Positions 55,423 to 64,000 are shown, counted from the first letter of the stretch. The stretch is 64,000 bases of DNA from Sphingobium fluviale (GCF_004122115.1 NZ_SBKP01000001.1:248001-312000), one strand, 5' to 3'. Notes: generated by a model not told the origin, from the sequence alone. Made by a program: numbers and translations.

Positions 55423-56646
55423 ATGGAACGCTCGCCTCTCGCCCCTGCCGCCTTTCCCGCATTGCCCGATATCGAAGGCGTCACTCTGCGCATCGCGCAG
55501 GCGCGGTACAAGGAGTGGGACAGGTGCGACCTTACCTATGCCGAGCTGGCGGAGGGAACGGCTGTGGCAGGCGTCACGACGAAAAACCTCTGCTGCTCCA
55601 GCGAGGTGGAGCTGTGCCGCGAGGGCATCAAGGGCGGCCGGGCGCGGGCGCTCATCGTCAATGCGGGCAACAGCAATGCCTTCACCGGCTATCGCGGGCG
55701 CGAGGCGGTGGAGCAGATCATGGGCCAGGTTGCGGGGCACCTCGGCTGCGCTCCGTCTGAGGTGTTCGTCTCCTCCACCGGCGTCATCGGCGTGCCACTG
55801 CCCAAGGACAAGGCGCGCGCGGGCGTGGAGGCGGCGCTCGCCGCTGCGCCGTGCAGCTGGGAGGACGCGGCGCGGACCATCGGCACGACCGACACCTTTC
55901 CCAAGGGCGCAACTGCTTCCGCGATGATCGGCGACAAGAAGGTGTCGCTCTCCGGCATCATCAAGGGGTCAGGCATGATCGCGCCCGATATGGCGACGAT
56001 GCTCGGCTATATCTTTACCGATGCCGCCATCGAACCGGCCATCTTGCAGGAAATGCTCAACGAAGCGAACGCCGAGAGCTATTCCTGCATCACCGTGGAC
56101 GGCGACACCTCTACTTCAGATACCGTACTCGTCTTCGCCACCGGCAAGGCGGGCAACGCCCCGCTCGTCAACCGCGACAGCCCCGGCGCGGATGCTTTTC
56201 AGGCGGCCTTGACAGACATCTGTACCCAGCTCGCCCATCTGGTGGTGAAGGATGGCGAGGGCGCGCAGAAGTTCATAGAAATCCGCGTGACTGGAGCGGT
56301 GTCTGACGTGAGCGCGCGGCGCATCGGCCTCTCCATCGCCAATTCGCCGCTGGTCAAGACAGCGATTGCGGGCGAGGACGCCAACTGGGGTCGGGTCGTC
56401 ATGGCGGTCGGCAAGGCGGGCGAACCGGCGGACCGGGACAGGCTCTCGATCAGCTTTGGCACCACACAGGTTGCCGCCAATGGCTATCCGGTCGAGGGCT
56501 ATGACGAAGCGCCCGTTGCCGCGCATCTCAAGGGTCAGGACATCACCATCGGCGTCGACATCGGGCTGGGGGATGGACGCGCCAGCGTCTGGACCTGCGA
56601 CCTGACCCACGGCTACATATCCATCAACGCCGATTACCGAAGCTGA
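55423..56646 (+). CDS. argJ: Bifunctional ornithine acetyltransferase/N-acetylglutamate synthase
   Basis: Recycles the acetyl group between N-acetylornithine and glutamate in arginine synthesis. The 407-residue protein self-cleaves at the K-G-A-T-x-M-L type site; here APDMATMLGYIF near residue 190 has the nucleophile Thr. Also visible are VTTKNLCCSSEVELCREG, VNAGNSNAFTGYRG and TDTFPKGATASAM. The C-terminus carries NSPLVKTAIAGEDANWGRV and the ending GYISINADYRS. ATG at 55423 or 55384 is possible; neither has a clear ribosome site. lysE follows after 7 bases. Confidence 0.95.
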   Translation: MERSPLAPAAFPALPDIEGVTLRIAQARYKEWDRCDLTYAELAEGTAVAGVTTKNLCCSSEVELCREGIKGGRARALIVNAGNSNAFTGYRGREAVEQIMGQVAGHLGCAPSEVFVSSTGVIGVPLPKDKARAGVEAALAAAPCSWEDAARTIGTTDTFPKGATASAMIGDKKVSLSGIIKGSGMIAPDMATMLGYIFTDAAIEPAILQEMLNEANAESYSCITVDGDTSTSDTVLVFATGKAGNAPLVNRDSPGADAFQAALTDICTQLAHLVVKDGEGAQKFIEIRVTGAVSDVSARRIGLSIANSPLVKTAIAGEDANWGRVVMAVGKAGEPADRDRLSISFGTTQVAANGYPVEGYDEAPVAAHLKGQDITIGVDIGLGDGRASVWTCDLTHGYISINADYRS

Positions 56647-56653
56647 TCAACGG

Positions 56654-57283
56654 GTGGGCGAAGCGGCACATCTGCTTGCGGTCTACGCGATTACCGATCT
56701 GATTGCCTGCCTGATGCCTGGACCGGCGGTGGCATTTGTTTCGGGCATAGCGCTAAGCGGCTCGTTGCGCGGAATGGCGGGCGCGATTGCGGGCATCAAC
56801 GTGGCCAATGCGCTGTGGTATGCGATGATCGGCACCGGCCTTGTCGCGCTGATCGACCGCGCACCTGTGGTTTTCGCACTGCTCGGCTGGGCGGGCATCG
56901 GCTACCTCCTCTGGCTGGGCGTTCAGACATGGCGCGCGCACGCTCATCTGGAAGCAGGACGGGCGCGGAGCAAGATCGGCATGGGGCGCGGCTTCGCCAG
57001 CGCGATCGCGGTTCAGCTTTCCAATCCCAAGGCCATGCTGTTTTTCACGGTCTTCCTCCCGCCCTTTATCGACGTGCACAGACCGATTGCGCCGCAGCTT
57101 CTGGTGTTGGCGGCAATCGGCATCGCCCTCGAAATATTGGTGCTGACCGGCTATGGTCTGCTTGCCTATCGGCTGGGGGCGCTCTCGCTATCGCCTGTTG
57201 CGGAACGGACTGTCGCGCGCGTTTCCGGGGCTGTTTTCATACTGGTTGCGCTTGGCATGGCTTTGATGCGATTGCAGCAATGA
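56654..57283 (+). CDS. LysE family translocator
   Basis: A 209-residue inner-membrane exporter of the LysE/RhtB superfamily with five to six helices. The early IACLMPGPAVAFVSGIALSG carries the conserved MxPGP motif; later RGFASAIAVQLSNPKAMLFF and FTVFLPPFID are typical of the RhtB branch. It starts at a GTG 7 bases after argJ. The likely cargo is an amino acid; the arginine-synthesis neighbour suggests a basic amino acid, which is inference. It overlaps hisN by ATGA. Confidence 0.88.
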   Translation: MGEAAHLLAVYAITDLIACLMPGPAVAFVSGIALSGSLRGMAGAIAGINVANALWYAMIGTGLVALIDRAPVVFALLGWAGIGYLLWLGVQTWRAHAHLEAGRARSKIGMGRGFASAIAVQLSNPKAMLFFTVFLPPFIDVHRPIAPQLLVLAAIGIALEILVLTGYGLLAYRLGALSLSPVAERTVARVSGAVFILVALGMALMRLQQ

Positions 57284-58080
57284 TGAACCACACGATCCAC
57301 ACAGCCGTTTCCTCCCTGATGCGCACCGTCGCTGAAGAAGTCATTCTGCCGCGCTATCAGAACCTTGCCGCGCATGAAGTGATCGAGAAGGCGAAGAACG
57401 ATCTCGTCACCATCGCCGACCGGGAGAGCGAAGCGCGCCTGTCCGAAGGGCTGGCGCACTTGCTGCCCGAAGCGCTGATCGTGGGCGAGGAAGCCTGCGC
57501 GGCCGACCCGGCCTTGCTCGATGGCCTGGCGAGCGAGCTGTGCTGGATCATCGACCCGATAGACGGCACCGGCAATTTCGCTGCTGGTCGCGCGCCCTTT
57601 GGCATCATCATCGCGCTGGCCGAACGGGGCGAGCCGATTGCGGGATGGATCTATGATCCGCTAACCGGGCGCATGTGTCATGCCGCACGCGGGCACGGCG
57701 CAAGCATCAATGGCAGGCCCGTCGTCGCGCAGACCAGCGGCGCGGAACTGCCGCTCGCGGGCATCTCGACATTGTTCCTGAACCCGCAGGAGCGCGCAGA
57801 CATTGAGGCGCGGCTGGAAGGACAGCTCGATATCGTCAGCATCCCGCGTTGCGCGGCGGAGCAATATCCCCGCATCGTGCTGGGGCAGAACGATCTGGCG
57901 CTGTTCAAACGGACGCTGGCCTGGGATCATGCGGCGGGCGTGCTGTTCCTCAACGAGGCTGGCGGCATGGCCTGCCGGTTCGACGGTGCGCCCTATCTCG
58001 CCTCTTCGGATGCGACCGGCATGCTTGCCGCGGCCTCTCCCGCGATGTGGGACCGGACAGCAAAAATCTTGTTCGGCTAA
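57280..58080 (+). CDS. hisN: Inositol monophosphatase family protein, probable histidinol phosphatase
   Basis: A 266-residue Mg-dependent phosphatase. AKNDLVTIADRESEARLSEG, the metal site IVGEEACAA, IIDPIDGTGNFAAGRAPFGI and LAWDHAAGVLFLNEAGG are the family motifs. Substrates in the family include inositol phosphate, histidinol phosphate and PAP. The amino-acid neighbours argJ and lysE favour histidinol phosphatase, but this is not proven. The start overlaps the lysE stop, and a second ATG follows directly. The end overlaps the convergent amidotransferase stop by 3 bases. Confidence 0.8.
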   Translation: MMNHTIHTAVSSLMRTVAEEVILPRYQNLAAHEVIEKAKNDLVTIADRESEARLSEGLAHLLPEALIVGEEACAADPALLDGLASELCWIIDPIDGTGNFAAGRAPFGIIIALAERGEPIAGWIYDPLTGRMCHAARGHGASINGRPVVAQTSGAELPLAGISTLFLNPQERADIEARLEGQLDIVSIPRCAAEQYPRIVLGQNDLALFKRTLAWDHAAGVLFLNEAGGMACRFDGAPYLASSDATGMLAAASPAMWDRTAKILFG

Positions 58081-59969
58081 CCGAACAGCCGCGCCAGAGA
58101 TTTATCCAACACCAGCAGCTGCCACAGCAAGCGACCGTGATCGGCGCGGCCCGCCTTGTGATCCTGCGCGAGCTTGGCCATCGTGGTGCGGTCGAACCAG
58201 CCGGTGCGCGCCAGCATCGAGCCATCCGCCACTGCCGCCGCCTCATCCGCCAACGCCGCGCGAAACCACTGCGCTATCGGCGTGACGAAGCCCATCTTGC
58301 CGCGATAGAGGATATTGTGCGGCAGATGCGGTTCCATCGCCCGCTTCATCAGGTATTTGCCGGTGTTGCCGTGAATACGCTGGCTGACGGGCAGGCGCGC
58401 GGCGAACTCGACAAGGCGATAGTCGAGCAAAGGCTCGCGCGCTTCGAGGCTGACGGCCATGCTCATGCGATCCGTCTTGGTGAGGATATCGCCCGGCAGC
58501 CAGATCTTGAGATCGGCATATTGCGCGCGGTCGAGCGGGTCACGCGCGGGAGCGGCGTCCATCGCGGCGACGATCCTGTCCTCGGCGCGGTGGCCGGAGA
58601 TGGAGCGCGCGAACTCCGCGCCATAGAGCCTTGCCCGCAGTTCCGGCGTGGTGAAGCCGACCGCGCGCGCATAAGCCTCGCCGCCGCTTATGGCCAGCTC
58701 CTGAAAGGTCGATTTCGCGCGCAGAAAGCGCGGCGCCCAGTCTGCCTTGGGATAGGCGCGGCCCAGCGCGCCAAACAGCGGCCCGCGCAAGCCCTGCGGC
58801 AGCAGGCTGCGCAGCCCCTCGCCACGATGCTGGAACAGGTGGCGGCGATAGCCCGCGAACGCCTCGTCCGCGCCATCGCCGGATAGCGCGACAGTAACCT
58901 CTTCACGCGCCAGCTCGCACACGCGGTAGGTCGGCAGCGCGGAGGCATCGGCGAACGGCTCGTCAAAATGGCCTACGATGCGGTCGAGCAGGCCGTAATC
59001 ATCGGGCGAAACGATGCGCGTGCGGTGATCGGTGGCGAAGCGCCGCGCGACATGATCGGCATAGCCGCGCTCGTCCAGACTCTCGACATCGAAGCCGATG
59101 GTACAGGTCTTGACGGCTCTCGGCGATTGCTCCGCCATCATCGCGACGACGGAGCTGCTATCCACCCCGCCCGATAGAAATGCGCCCAGCGGCACATCCG
59201 CCACCATGCGCAGCTTCACCGCATCGCGCATCAGCGCGACAAGTTCCTCGGCCAGCGTCGTTGGCTTCGCAGTGGAACGATCGGCAAAGCTCACATCCCA
59301 CCAGCGCTTGGGGCTTGCAAGCGCCCTGCCCCGCACGAGGCGGAGATGCTCGCCCGCGCCCAGCTTCTTCACGCCCGCGACGATGCAGGCGTCATCGGGC
59401 ACATAGCCAAGCGCGATATAATCCTCGACCGCGCTCAGGTCCGGCGCGCGGCGCAGCAGCGGATGCGCGAGCAGCGCCTTAAGCTCCGAGCCGAAAATCA
59501 CGCTGCCGTCAGACACCTGCGCATAGTAGAGCGGCTTGACGCCGAGCCTGTCCCGCACCAGCCAGAGCGACTGCGTGGCCACGTCATACAGCGCGAAGGC
59601 GAACATGCCGTTGAACCGCTCCACGCACGCCTCGCCCCATTGGCGATAGGCGTGAAGGATGACCTCTGTGTCCCCCGTGGTGCGGAACTTATGCCCTAGC
59701 GCCACCAGCTCCGCGCGCACCTCGGCAAAGTTATAAATCTCGCCATTGTAGGTTACGATGAGGCTGGCGTCCTGGTTCGCCATCGGCTGCGCGCCGCCCG
59801 CAAGGTCTATGATCGACAGGCGGCAATGGCCCAGCCCCACGCCCGGTGCGGTCCACACGCCGGTGCCGTCAGGCCCGCGATGCGGCATGGCGTCGATCAT
59901 GCCCTGCACGCGCGCGGGATCGACCGGCTTTGCCGTTTCGAGATGAAAGATGCCCGCGATGCCACACAT
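58077..59969 (-). CDS. XrtA/PEP-CTERM system amidotransferase (asparagine synthase-like)
   Basis: A 630-residue glutamine-dependent amidotransferase. Cys2 of MCGIAGIFHLE is the glutaminase nucleophile, with MPHRGPDGTGVW and IVTYNGEIYNFAEVR. The synthetase half has the PP-loop PLGAFLSGGVDSSSVVAMMA and VTVALSGDGADEAFAGYRRH. Although AsnB-like, its place 13 bases after exosortase A matches the XrtA-associated amidotransferase type, thought to modify a surface polysaccharide. True asparagine synthesis is the alternative. The ATG at 59969 puts Cys at position 2, as the mechanism requires. Confidence 0.9.
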   Translation of the reverse strand: MCGIAGIFHLETAKPVDPARVQGMIDAMPHRGPDGTGVWTAPGVGLGHCRLSIIDLAGGAQPMANQDASLIVTYNGEIYNFAEVRAELVALGHKFRTTGDTEVILHAYRQWGEACVERFNGMFAFALYDVATQSLWLVRDRLGVKPLYYAQVSDGSVIFGSELKALLAHPLLRRAPDLSAVEDYIALGYVPDDACIVAGVKKLGAGEHLRLVRGRALASPKRWWDVSFADRSTAKPTTLAEELVALMRDAVKLRMVADVPLGAFLSGGVDSSSVVAMMAEQSPRAVKTCTIGFDVESLDERGYADHVARRFATDHRTRIVSPDDYGLLDRIVGHFDEPFADASALPTYRVCELAREEVTVALSGDGADEAFAGYRRHLFQHRGEGLRSLLPQGLRGPLFGALGRAYPKADWAPRFLRAKSTFQELAISGGEAYARAVGFTTPELRARLYGAEFARSISGHRAEDRIVAAMDAAPARDPLDRAQYADLKIWLPGDILTKTDRMSMAVSLEAREPLLDYRLVEFAARLPVSQRIHGNTGKYLMKRAMEPHLPHNILYRGKMGFVTPIAQWFRAALADEAAAVADGSMLARTGWFDRTTMAKLAQDHKAGRADHGRLLWQLLVLDKSLARLFG

Positions 59970-59982
59970 GATGCTCTGGCCC

Positions 59983-61482
59983 TTAGCGGCTTGGCGCGAT
60001 GGCGTCAGCCAGCGATTGCGGGTTGCCCAAAGAATCAAGGAACGCGCGGATCGCCGCGTCGGCGGGCGCGCCCTCCCTATCCTCAGCGGAGATCAGTATC
60101 GCAATGGCGCGCTGGTCGCGCATCAACAGCTTTGCCTTCATGGTGGCGAGCTTGATCTGCGCGCTGCTTCCCGTCATCCCCGATCCGCCGACGCGGTAGA
60201 AACTGACGACATGCCGCCGCACCGGGCCGGGCGCGGTGATGATTTCGCCGCGCGCATCAGCTGGCGACCATGCAGGCGATGACCACGCCCACTCGCTCGC
60301 GGGATCGGCCGCGCCCTGCCCGAAGCCGATCAGTTCACGACCTTCGGACTGGCGATCATAGGCAATGATGGCCAGATCGACGATATGGCCTTGGCGGTCG
60401 GCATAGCGGGCCTGAACCGAGCGGTCGGCCCCGGCGAAATGCGGCGCCCAGACATAGGCCATCGGCGCATCGGTGCGCTGCCAGCCGGGGATGGCTGGAG
60501 GTGCCATGGTGGCAAGCTCGCCCCTGCCCGCCAGCGCCGAGACATGGCTCCAAGCCGGTGCAGCGGTCATGACGGCAAGGGCCATGCCCGCCATAATGGA
60601 GGCGGGAGGTCCGCGCCGAACGCGCATCCGCCGCAGCGCGCCCAAATCCAGCGTCTGTTCGCCGGGCTTGCGATCAAAAAACGGCCAGGCTGCCAGCATC
60701 ACCAGCGTCATCACCACCGCGAAGAATAGCCAGCCCCACACCACATGATCGACGCCCACTGCCGTCTCGATGCCGCGCTTGTGCGCGATGTAGATGGTGC
60801 CAAAGGCGCGCGCACCGTTCGCCGCTATGCACGCCGCCAGCGCAAAGGCGAGGAAGGCCGCCCGCCGCGCCCATGAGTGGAAACAGACATGGCACACCAG
60901 CACGCCATAGGCCGTCATCGCCACGACGAACTTCGCGCCGGAGCATGCCTCGGCCACCTCGAAATAGCCGGTCGGCGTCGTGATGAAGATACCCTCAATA
61001 TGCGCGGGGATGCCGACAAGGCGCAGCAGCGCCATCGCCATGTCTGCGGTCAGCAGTTGCAGAACGGGTTCCAGCTCGCTGCCCACCGGCACGAGGAAAA
61101 ATGCGTAAAAGAGCGGGAACAGCAGGGCGCGGCTTACCTGCGGGCCGAGTGAGGCCATCACCACCCCTTGCAGCATCACGATCAGGCCGCCATGGCGCAG
61201 CACCCCAAGGCTCGCCGCATCACCCAGCAGCCACAACGACGCGCCCGCGCCGAGCCACGCCAGCCCCGGCGTCCATGTGGCGGGCGTGAGCTGTGCGATC
61301 TGCCCGGCGCGTTGCCACACCAGCCAGCCGATCAGCGGCAGGATGAACAGGCAGTGGCCATAAGTTGAGCTGGCCCACCAGATATGCGCCATGTCCGCGG
61401 CGTCATGATGGAACAGCAGCAGCACGGCGAGCGCGAGGCCGCCGAGCAGGATCAACTGCCCGCGCCAGCCTTCCCCGCTCAT
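59983..61482 (-). CDS. xrtA: Exosortase A fused to an EpsI-type domain
   Basis: A membrane transpeptidase thought to cut and attach PEP-CTERM proteins, or act in their polysaccharide context. The 499-residue protein has about eight membrane helices in the first 270 residues. The catalytic triad is Cys180 (GYFEVAEACSGAKFVVAMTA), Arg225 (ANGARAFGTIY) and His246 (VGVDHVVWGWLFF). Residues of about 290-499 form a periplasmic EpsI (DUF3485) domain with IPGWQRTDAPMAYVWAPHF, VQARYADRQGHIVDLAIIAY and a late VSFYRVGG. Its ATG overlaps the upstream glycosyltransferase stop (ATGA). Confidence 0.93.
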   Translation of the reverse strand: MSGEGWRGQLILLGGLALAVLLLFHHDAADMAHIWWASSTYGHCLFILPLIGWLVWQRAGQIAQLTPATWTPGLAWLGAGASLWLLGDAASLGVLRHGGLIVMLQGVVMASLGPQVSRALLFPLFYAFFLVPVGSELEPVLQLLTADMAMALLRLVGIPAHIEGIFITTPTGYFEVAEACSGAKFVVAMTAYGVLVCHVCFHSWARRAAFLAFALAACIAANGARAFGTIYIAHKRGIETAVGVDHVVWGWLFFAVVMTLVMLAAWPFFDRKPGEQTLDLGALRRMRVRRGPPASIMAGMALAVMTAAPAWSHVSALAGRGELATMAPPAIPGWQRTDAPMAYVWAPHFAGADRSVQARYADRQGHIVDLAIIAYDRQSEGRELIGFGQGAADPASEWAWSSPAWSPADARGEIITAPGPVRRHVVSFYRVGGSGMTGSSAQIKLATMKAKLLMRDQRAIAILISAEDREGAPADAAIRAFLDSLGNPQSLADAIAPSR

Positions 61483-62690
61483 CCGCCCGTCACCATATCC
61501 CGCAACGGCGCGAGGGTTGCCGCCCAGTCATAGCGCGCCTCCATGCGCGCACGCGCCGCCGCGCCGATCTTGGAGGCCTTTTCCGGATCACCGAGCAGAG
61601 AGATGATCGACAGCGCCTCATAAGCGGGGTCCGGCGCGACCAGCAGATGCTCTCCAGCCGTGGCATCGATCCCCTCCGCCGCCTGCGGAGAAGCGACCAC
61701 GGGCCGCGCCATCGCCATCGCCTCAAGCACCTTATTCTGGATGCCGCGCGCGATCCGCAGGGGCGCGACGACCACATCCGCCGCCGCCAGCCAGCCGCGC
61801 ACGTCGGGTACGCTCCCGGTAACGATCACGCCTGGCAGCTCGGCCAGTGCGTTCACCTCCGCCGTGGGGCTACGGCCGACGATCGCGAAGCTGGCCTTTG
61901 GATACAGCGAACGGACGGCCGGAAAAACCTCGTGCGCAAAGCTCTGCACCGCCTCGATATTGGGGCGATAGTCCATCTGCCCGGTGAAGACGAGCAGCGG
62001 CCCTTCCTGAGGTTCAATCGCAGGATATTTTTCCAACACACTGAAATACTTCAGATCAACGCCGTTATCGAGCGCCCTCACATCCGCGCCATGCACCCCG
62101 GCGGTGCGCACGAACATATCTGCCTCCGCCGCGCTGACGAAGGTTGAGACATCCGCCCGCAGCGCCGTTTCCGCCTCAAAGCGCATCAGTACGCGCCCCT
62201 CGCGCCGGTTGACCCAGCCCATCACGCCGCCCTGCCCCGTCCCATAAGCCGCATATTTCGCGCTGTCGAAATCGACGAAATCCATCACGAAGCGAACGCC
62301 CTCTGGCAGATCGCGCGGCACGAAATGCGCCATTTGCGCCGAATACGCGACCACGGCGCGGATCGGGCGCGTTGCCAGCACATGCCGCACCCAGCGGTGC
62401 ATCGCCGCGCTCTCGTACATCGCAACCAGCATGGGTTGGCGCCTGAGCAAACCGTTCACGCCCGCCACCGCGCGCGACCGCTCCCGCATCACTACGCACT
62501 GGCTGGCCGTCAGCGCCGCCATCTCTTCCGCGAAGCCCATGTCCCGCGCGTCATCGGCGAAGCAGCCGACATGCACCGGCCCGATCTCCCGCAACGCATG
62601 AAGGATATGGTGCGAGCGGATCTTGTCGCCCCGGTCCGGCGGGAACGGGATGCGATGCACCAGAAACAATATTTCGCCCCCTGCCGCCAT
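61479..62690 (-). CDS. XrtA-associated sugar transferase (TIGR03087 type)
   Basis: A 403-residue GT-B glycosyltransferase. The start ILFLVHRIPFPPDRGDKIRS followed by HHILHALREIGPVHVGCFAD is characteristic of the PEP-CTERM/EpsH1-linked family TIGR03087. MDFVDFDSAKYAAYG is another block specific to it. The C-terminal donor domain has GPLLVFTGQMDYRPNIEAV, FAIVGRSPTAEV and VAPLRIARGIQNKVLEAMAM. It should build the polysaccharide that accompanies exosortase A. It overlaps xrtA by 4 bases and follows the FemAB-like gene by 6. Confidence 0.92.
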   Translation of the reverse strand: MAAGGEILFLVHRIPFPPDRGDKIRSHHILHALREIGPVHVGCFADDARDMGFAEEMAALTASQCVVMRERSRAVAGVNGLLRRQPMLVAMYESAAMHRWVRHVLATRPIRAVVAYSAQMAHFVPRDLPEGVRFVMDFVDFDSAKYAAYGTGQGGVMGWVNRREGRVLMRFEAETALRADVSTFVSAAEADMFVRTAGVHGADVRALDNGVDLKYFSVLEKYPAIEPQEGPLLVFTGQMDYRPNIEAVQSFAHEVFPAVRSLYPKASFAIVGRSPTAEVNALAELPGVIVTGSVPDVRGWLAAADVVVAPLRIARGIQNKVLEAMAMARPVVASPQAAEGIDATAGEHLLVAPDPAYEALSIISLLGDPEKASKIGAAARARMEARYDWAATLAPLRDMVTGG

Positions 62691-62696
62691 GACGCC

Positions 62697-63743
62697 TCAG
62701 CCCAGCCCGCGCGATATGTAGGGGCCGATGAAGCTCGCGATAGGAAGCGGCAACCTTTTCCACAGCTGAACCTTGCGTTGATATTGCGGCGAAAGCGGGT
62801 TGATGTCGCGCGCCTCGCGGCCCGGCGCGGCGCGGGTGGCGTATGTCAGCGGTTCGCCCTCCCAGCCCCAGGTCTTTTTCCACGCCGCCGGGCCGGTGCC
62901 GACCTTGGAGCGGCCAAAATCGAAGTGGGTGCATCCACGTTGGCGGGCATGGCTCATCAGGTGGAAATAGCCTGACTCGTTGGAACGCAGCTTGCGCGCG
63001 GCGAGCGTCGCGCCCTGCCAATAGGGCATGCAGACGCCATTGTGATAGAGGCTGAAAATGGTGGTGAGCGGCGCGCCGTCCTTGCTCACCAGCACGATGT
63101 CGGCATCCTCGCCAAAGGCAGCTAGCACTTCAGCAAACATCGCTTTGGGGAAAACCGGCGTGCCGAGCCGGTGCACATTCTCGGCATAGAGACGATAGTG
63201 AATATCGAGTAGGCGCTTGCTGCGGCCGAATTCGATAGCGAGGCCATTGTCCAGCCCCTTGCGCACCTCTGCGCGGTGCTTGCGGGGGATGGCGAGCAAT
63301 TGCGCCTCGTCATCCGCCTCCAGTGGCTTGGCGAAATTGAGATAGGCGCCGGTCTTGAGCGCCCAGCCCTCGCGTGGCAGCGCCCCGCCGCGCAGCTCCG
63401 CCGTGGGGCAGCTCATCGCCTCCGCCAATCGCCAGCATTCGGCGGCAAGAGCTTCCGCAACTGGTGCATCCTCTGCGAGGATCCCGCCATCGACAGCAAA
63501 GCCGCTGGATACCAAAGCCCGCCCGAACAGGGGCGAGTGGATGAGATTGAGGGGAAGCACGCCAGCAATGTCTCCGCCGCCATGACGGCACACCAGCATC
63601 ATCGCCTGCTGGCCGGTGCCGCGCGCCACTGCGCTGATCCACGCCGGGCGATGAAAGGGGGTGGAGTCCGAGCGCGCGCCGATCCACGCTTCCAGCGCGG
63701 CGACTTGCGCCGCGTCATCCAGATTGGCGCGCGAGACGATCAT
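62697..63743 (-). CDS. FemAB-like XrtA/PEP-CTERM-associated protein
   Basis: A 348-residue protein with the double GNAT fold of FemAB peptidyltransferases. Visible are DSTPFHRPAWISAVARGTGQ, LLAIPRKHRAEVRKGLDNGL and VLVSKDGAPLTTIFSLYHNG, with the late MSHARQRGCTHFDFGRSKVG block and KKTWGWEGEPL. In XrtA loci this family (TIGR03019) probably adds an amino acid or acyl group to an exopolysaccharide; the reaction is unproven. The ATG at 63743 was chosen because it overlaps the deacetylase TGA as ATGA; an ATG at 63758 is also in frame. Confidence 0.9.
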   Translation of the reverse strand: MIVSRANLDDAAQVAALEAWIGARSDSTPFHRPAWISAVARGTGQQAMMLVCRHGGGDIAGVLPLNLIHSPLFGRALVSSGFAVDGGILAEDAPVAEALAAECWRLAEAMSCPTAELRGGALPREGWALKTGAYLNFAKPLEADDEAQLLAIPRKHRAEVRKGLDNGLAIEFGRSKRLLDIHYRLYAENVHRLGTPVFPKAMFAEVLAAFGEDADIVLVSKDGAPLTTIFSLYHNGVCMPYWQGATLAARKLRSNESGYFHLMSHARQRGCTHFDFGRSKVGTGPAAWKKTWGWEGEPLTYATRAAPGREARDINPLSPQYQRKVQLWKRLPLPIASFIGPYISRGLG

Positions 63744-64000
63744 GCGGCGGGCCAGCATGGCGCATCTTTTGCCTGATCGGCTGCGACCGCGTCCACCCTG
63801 CCCCAGCGAAACGCCGCGATCAGCCGGTCAAGCTTGGCCTCGGTGGTCGCAAGGTTGGTGTAGTGGCGCAGGCGAGACTTGAGCGGCGCGTGCCTCACGC
63901 GAGGCTGATCCGCGTCTATCTCCCACGGGTGAAAGTAAAAGATCGCCGGGCGCTGATCGGTGCGGTTCACCTGCCCCACGGCCCAGCGGGTGAAGCCATA
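63740..64000 (-). CDS. XrtA-associated polysaccharide deacetylase, C-terminal part
   Basis: The frame runs through the right edge, so only the last 86 residues are present. RPAIFYFHPWEIDADQPRVR and APLKSRLRHYTNLATTEAKL are the end of the polysaccharide deacetylase/DUF3473 family that opens PEP-CTERM/XrtA loci (TIGR03006 type). The HPWE His and Glu belong to the conserved core. The full enzyme would remove N-acetyl groups from the surface polysaccharide. It is coupled to the FemAB-like gene by an ATGA overlap; its start lies outside the window. Confidence 0.88.
   Translation of the reverse strand, partial: YGFTRWAVGQVNRTDQRPAIFYFHPWEIDADQPRVRHAPLKSRLRHYTNLATTEAKLDRLIAAFRWGRVDAVAADQAKDAPCWPAA

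Noticed and set aside
1..64000. CRISPR arrays, insertion sequences, integrases, toxin-antitoxin pairs, phage genes and rRNA
   Set aside because: No repeat-spacer series, transposase or integrase motif, attachment-site duplication at the single tRNA, or rRNA sequence was seen.

Overview
The window is a gene-dense, GC-rich chromosomal segment of an alphaproteobacterium, most likely from the order Sphingomonadales. The main clues are a COQ9-type ubiquinone protein, a RibBA with a decayed GTP cyclohydrolase half next to a separate RibA, an rpsB-to-fabZ envelope operon with no lpx genes (sphingomonads typically carry glycosphingolipids in place of lipopolysaccharide), a complete exosortase-A (XrtA) locus, and short palindromic repeats that I associate from memory with sphingomonad genomes. 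I see no rRNA, CRISPR array, insertion sequence, integrase or prophage. Everything looks like core chromosome with a few accessory genes. No stretch longer than 300 bases lacks a gene. The largest gaps are 2991-3239 (candidate small RNA and terminator), 45084-45314 (divergent promoters) and 33796-33996 (repeat plus terminator).

Layout. 1-5.7 kb: riboflavin genes ribBA (cut by the window edge), ribH and ribA, interleaved with COQ9, a LolA-like protein, xthA and an L,D-transpeptidase-like gene. 5.7-13.5 kb: mutS-glnD on the minus strand, then the malic enzyme maeB. 13.5-19.8 kb: rlmE-ppx, tRNA-Gln(CTG) with its own promoter, polyprenyl diphosphate synthase, chorismate mutase, radA-cvpA and an endonuclease/exonuclease/phosphatase-fold protein. 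19.8-26.3 kb: nitronate-monooxygenase-like enzyme, GT4 glycosyltransferase, alpha/beta hydrolase, selO and a lone astD. 26.4-30.3 kb: a tight sulfate-assimilation operon (cobA, DUF2849, cysI, DUF934, cysH) behind two palindromes. 30.4-33.8 kb: dnaB, a UPF0262 gene, a decayed GH25 protein and dcd.

34-45 kb is a minus-strand envelope and translation operon: rpsB-tsf-pyrH-frr-uppS-cdsA-dxr-rseP-bamA-ompH-fabZ, followed by rpmE and a strong terminator. It links ribosome biogenesis, isoprenoid carrier and phospholipid synthesis, the outer-membrane protein machinery and fatty-acid synthesis. A small one-helix membrane protein gene lies divergently upstream of rpsB, behind a sequence matching the alphaproteobacterial LexA box. 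45.5-58 kb: pssA-psd (phosphatidylethanolamine synthesis), icd, a CPA2/RCK antiporter, folB, a GNAT acetyltransferase, secA, a secreted protein with three TonB-C-like repeats, and argJ-lysE-hisN. 58-64 kb: the XrtA locus on the minus strand (polysaccharide deacetylase, FemAB-like protein, glycosyltransferase, exosortase A fused to EpsI, asparagine-synthase-like amidotransferase), cut by the right edge.

Most operons are translationally coupled through ATGA, GTGA or TGATG overlaps. These overlaps were used to choose several start codons. Functions are assigned from motifs and remembered family features, without any database search.
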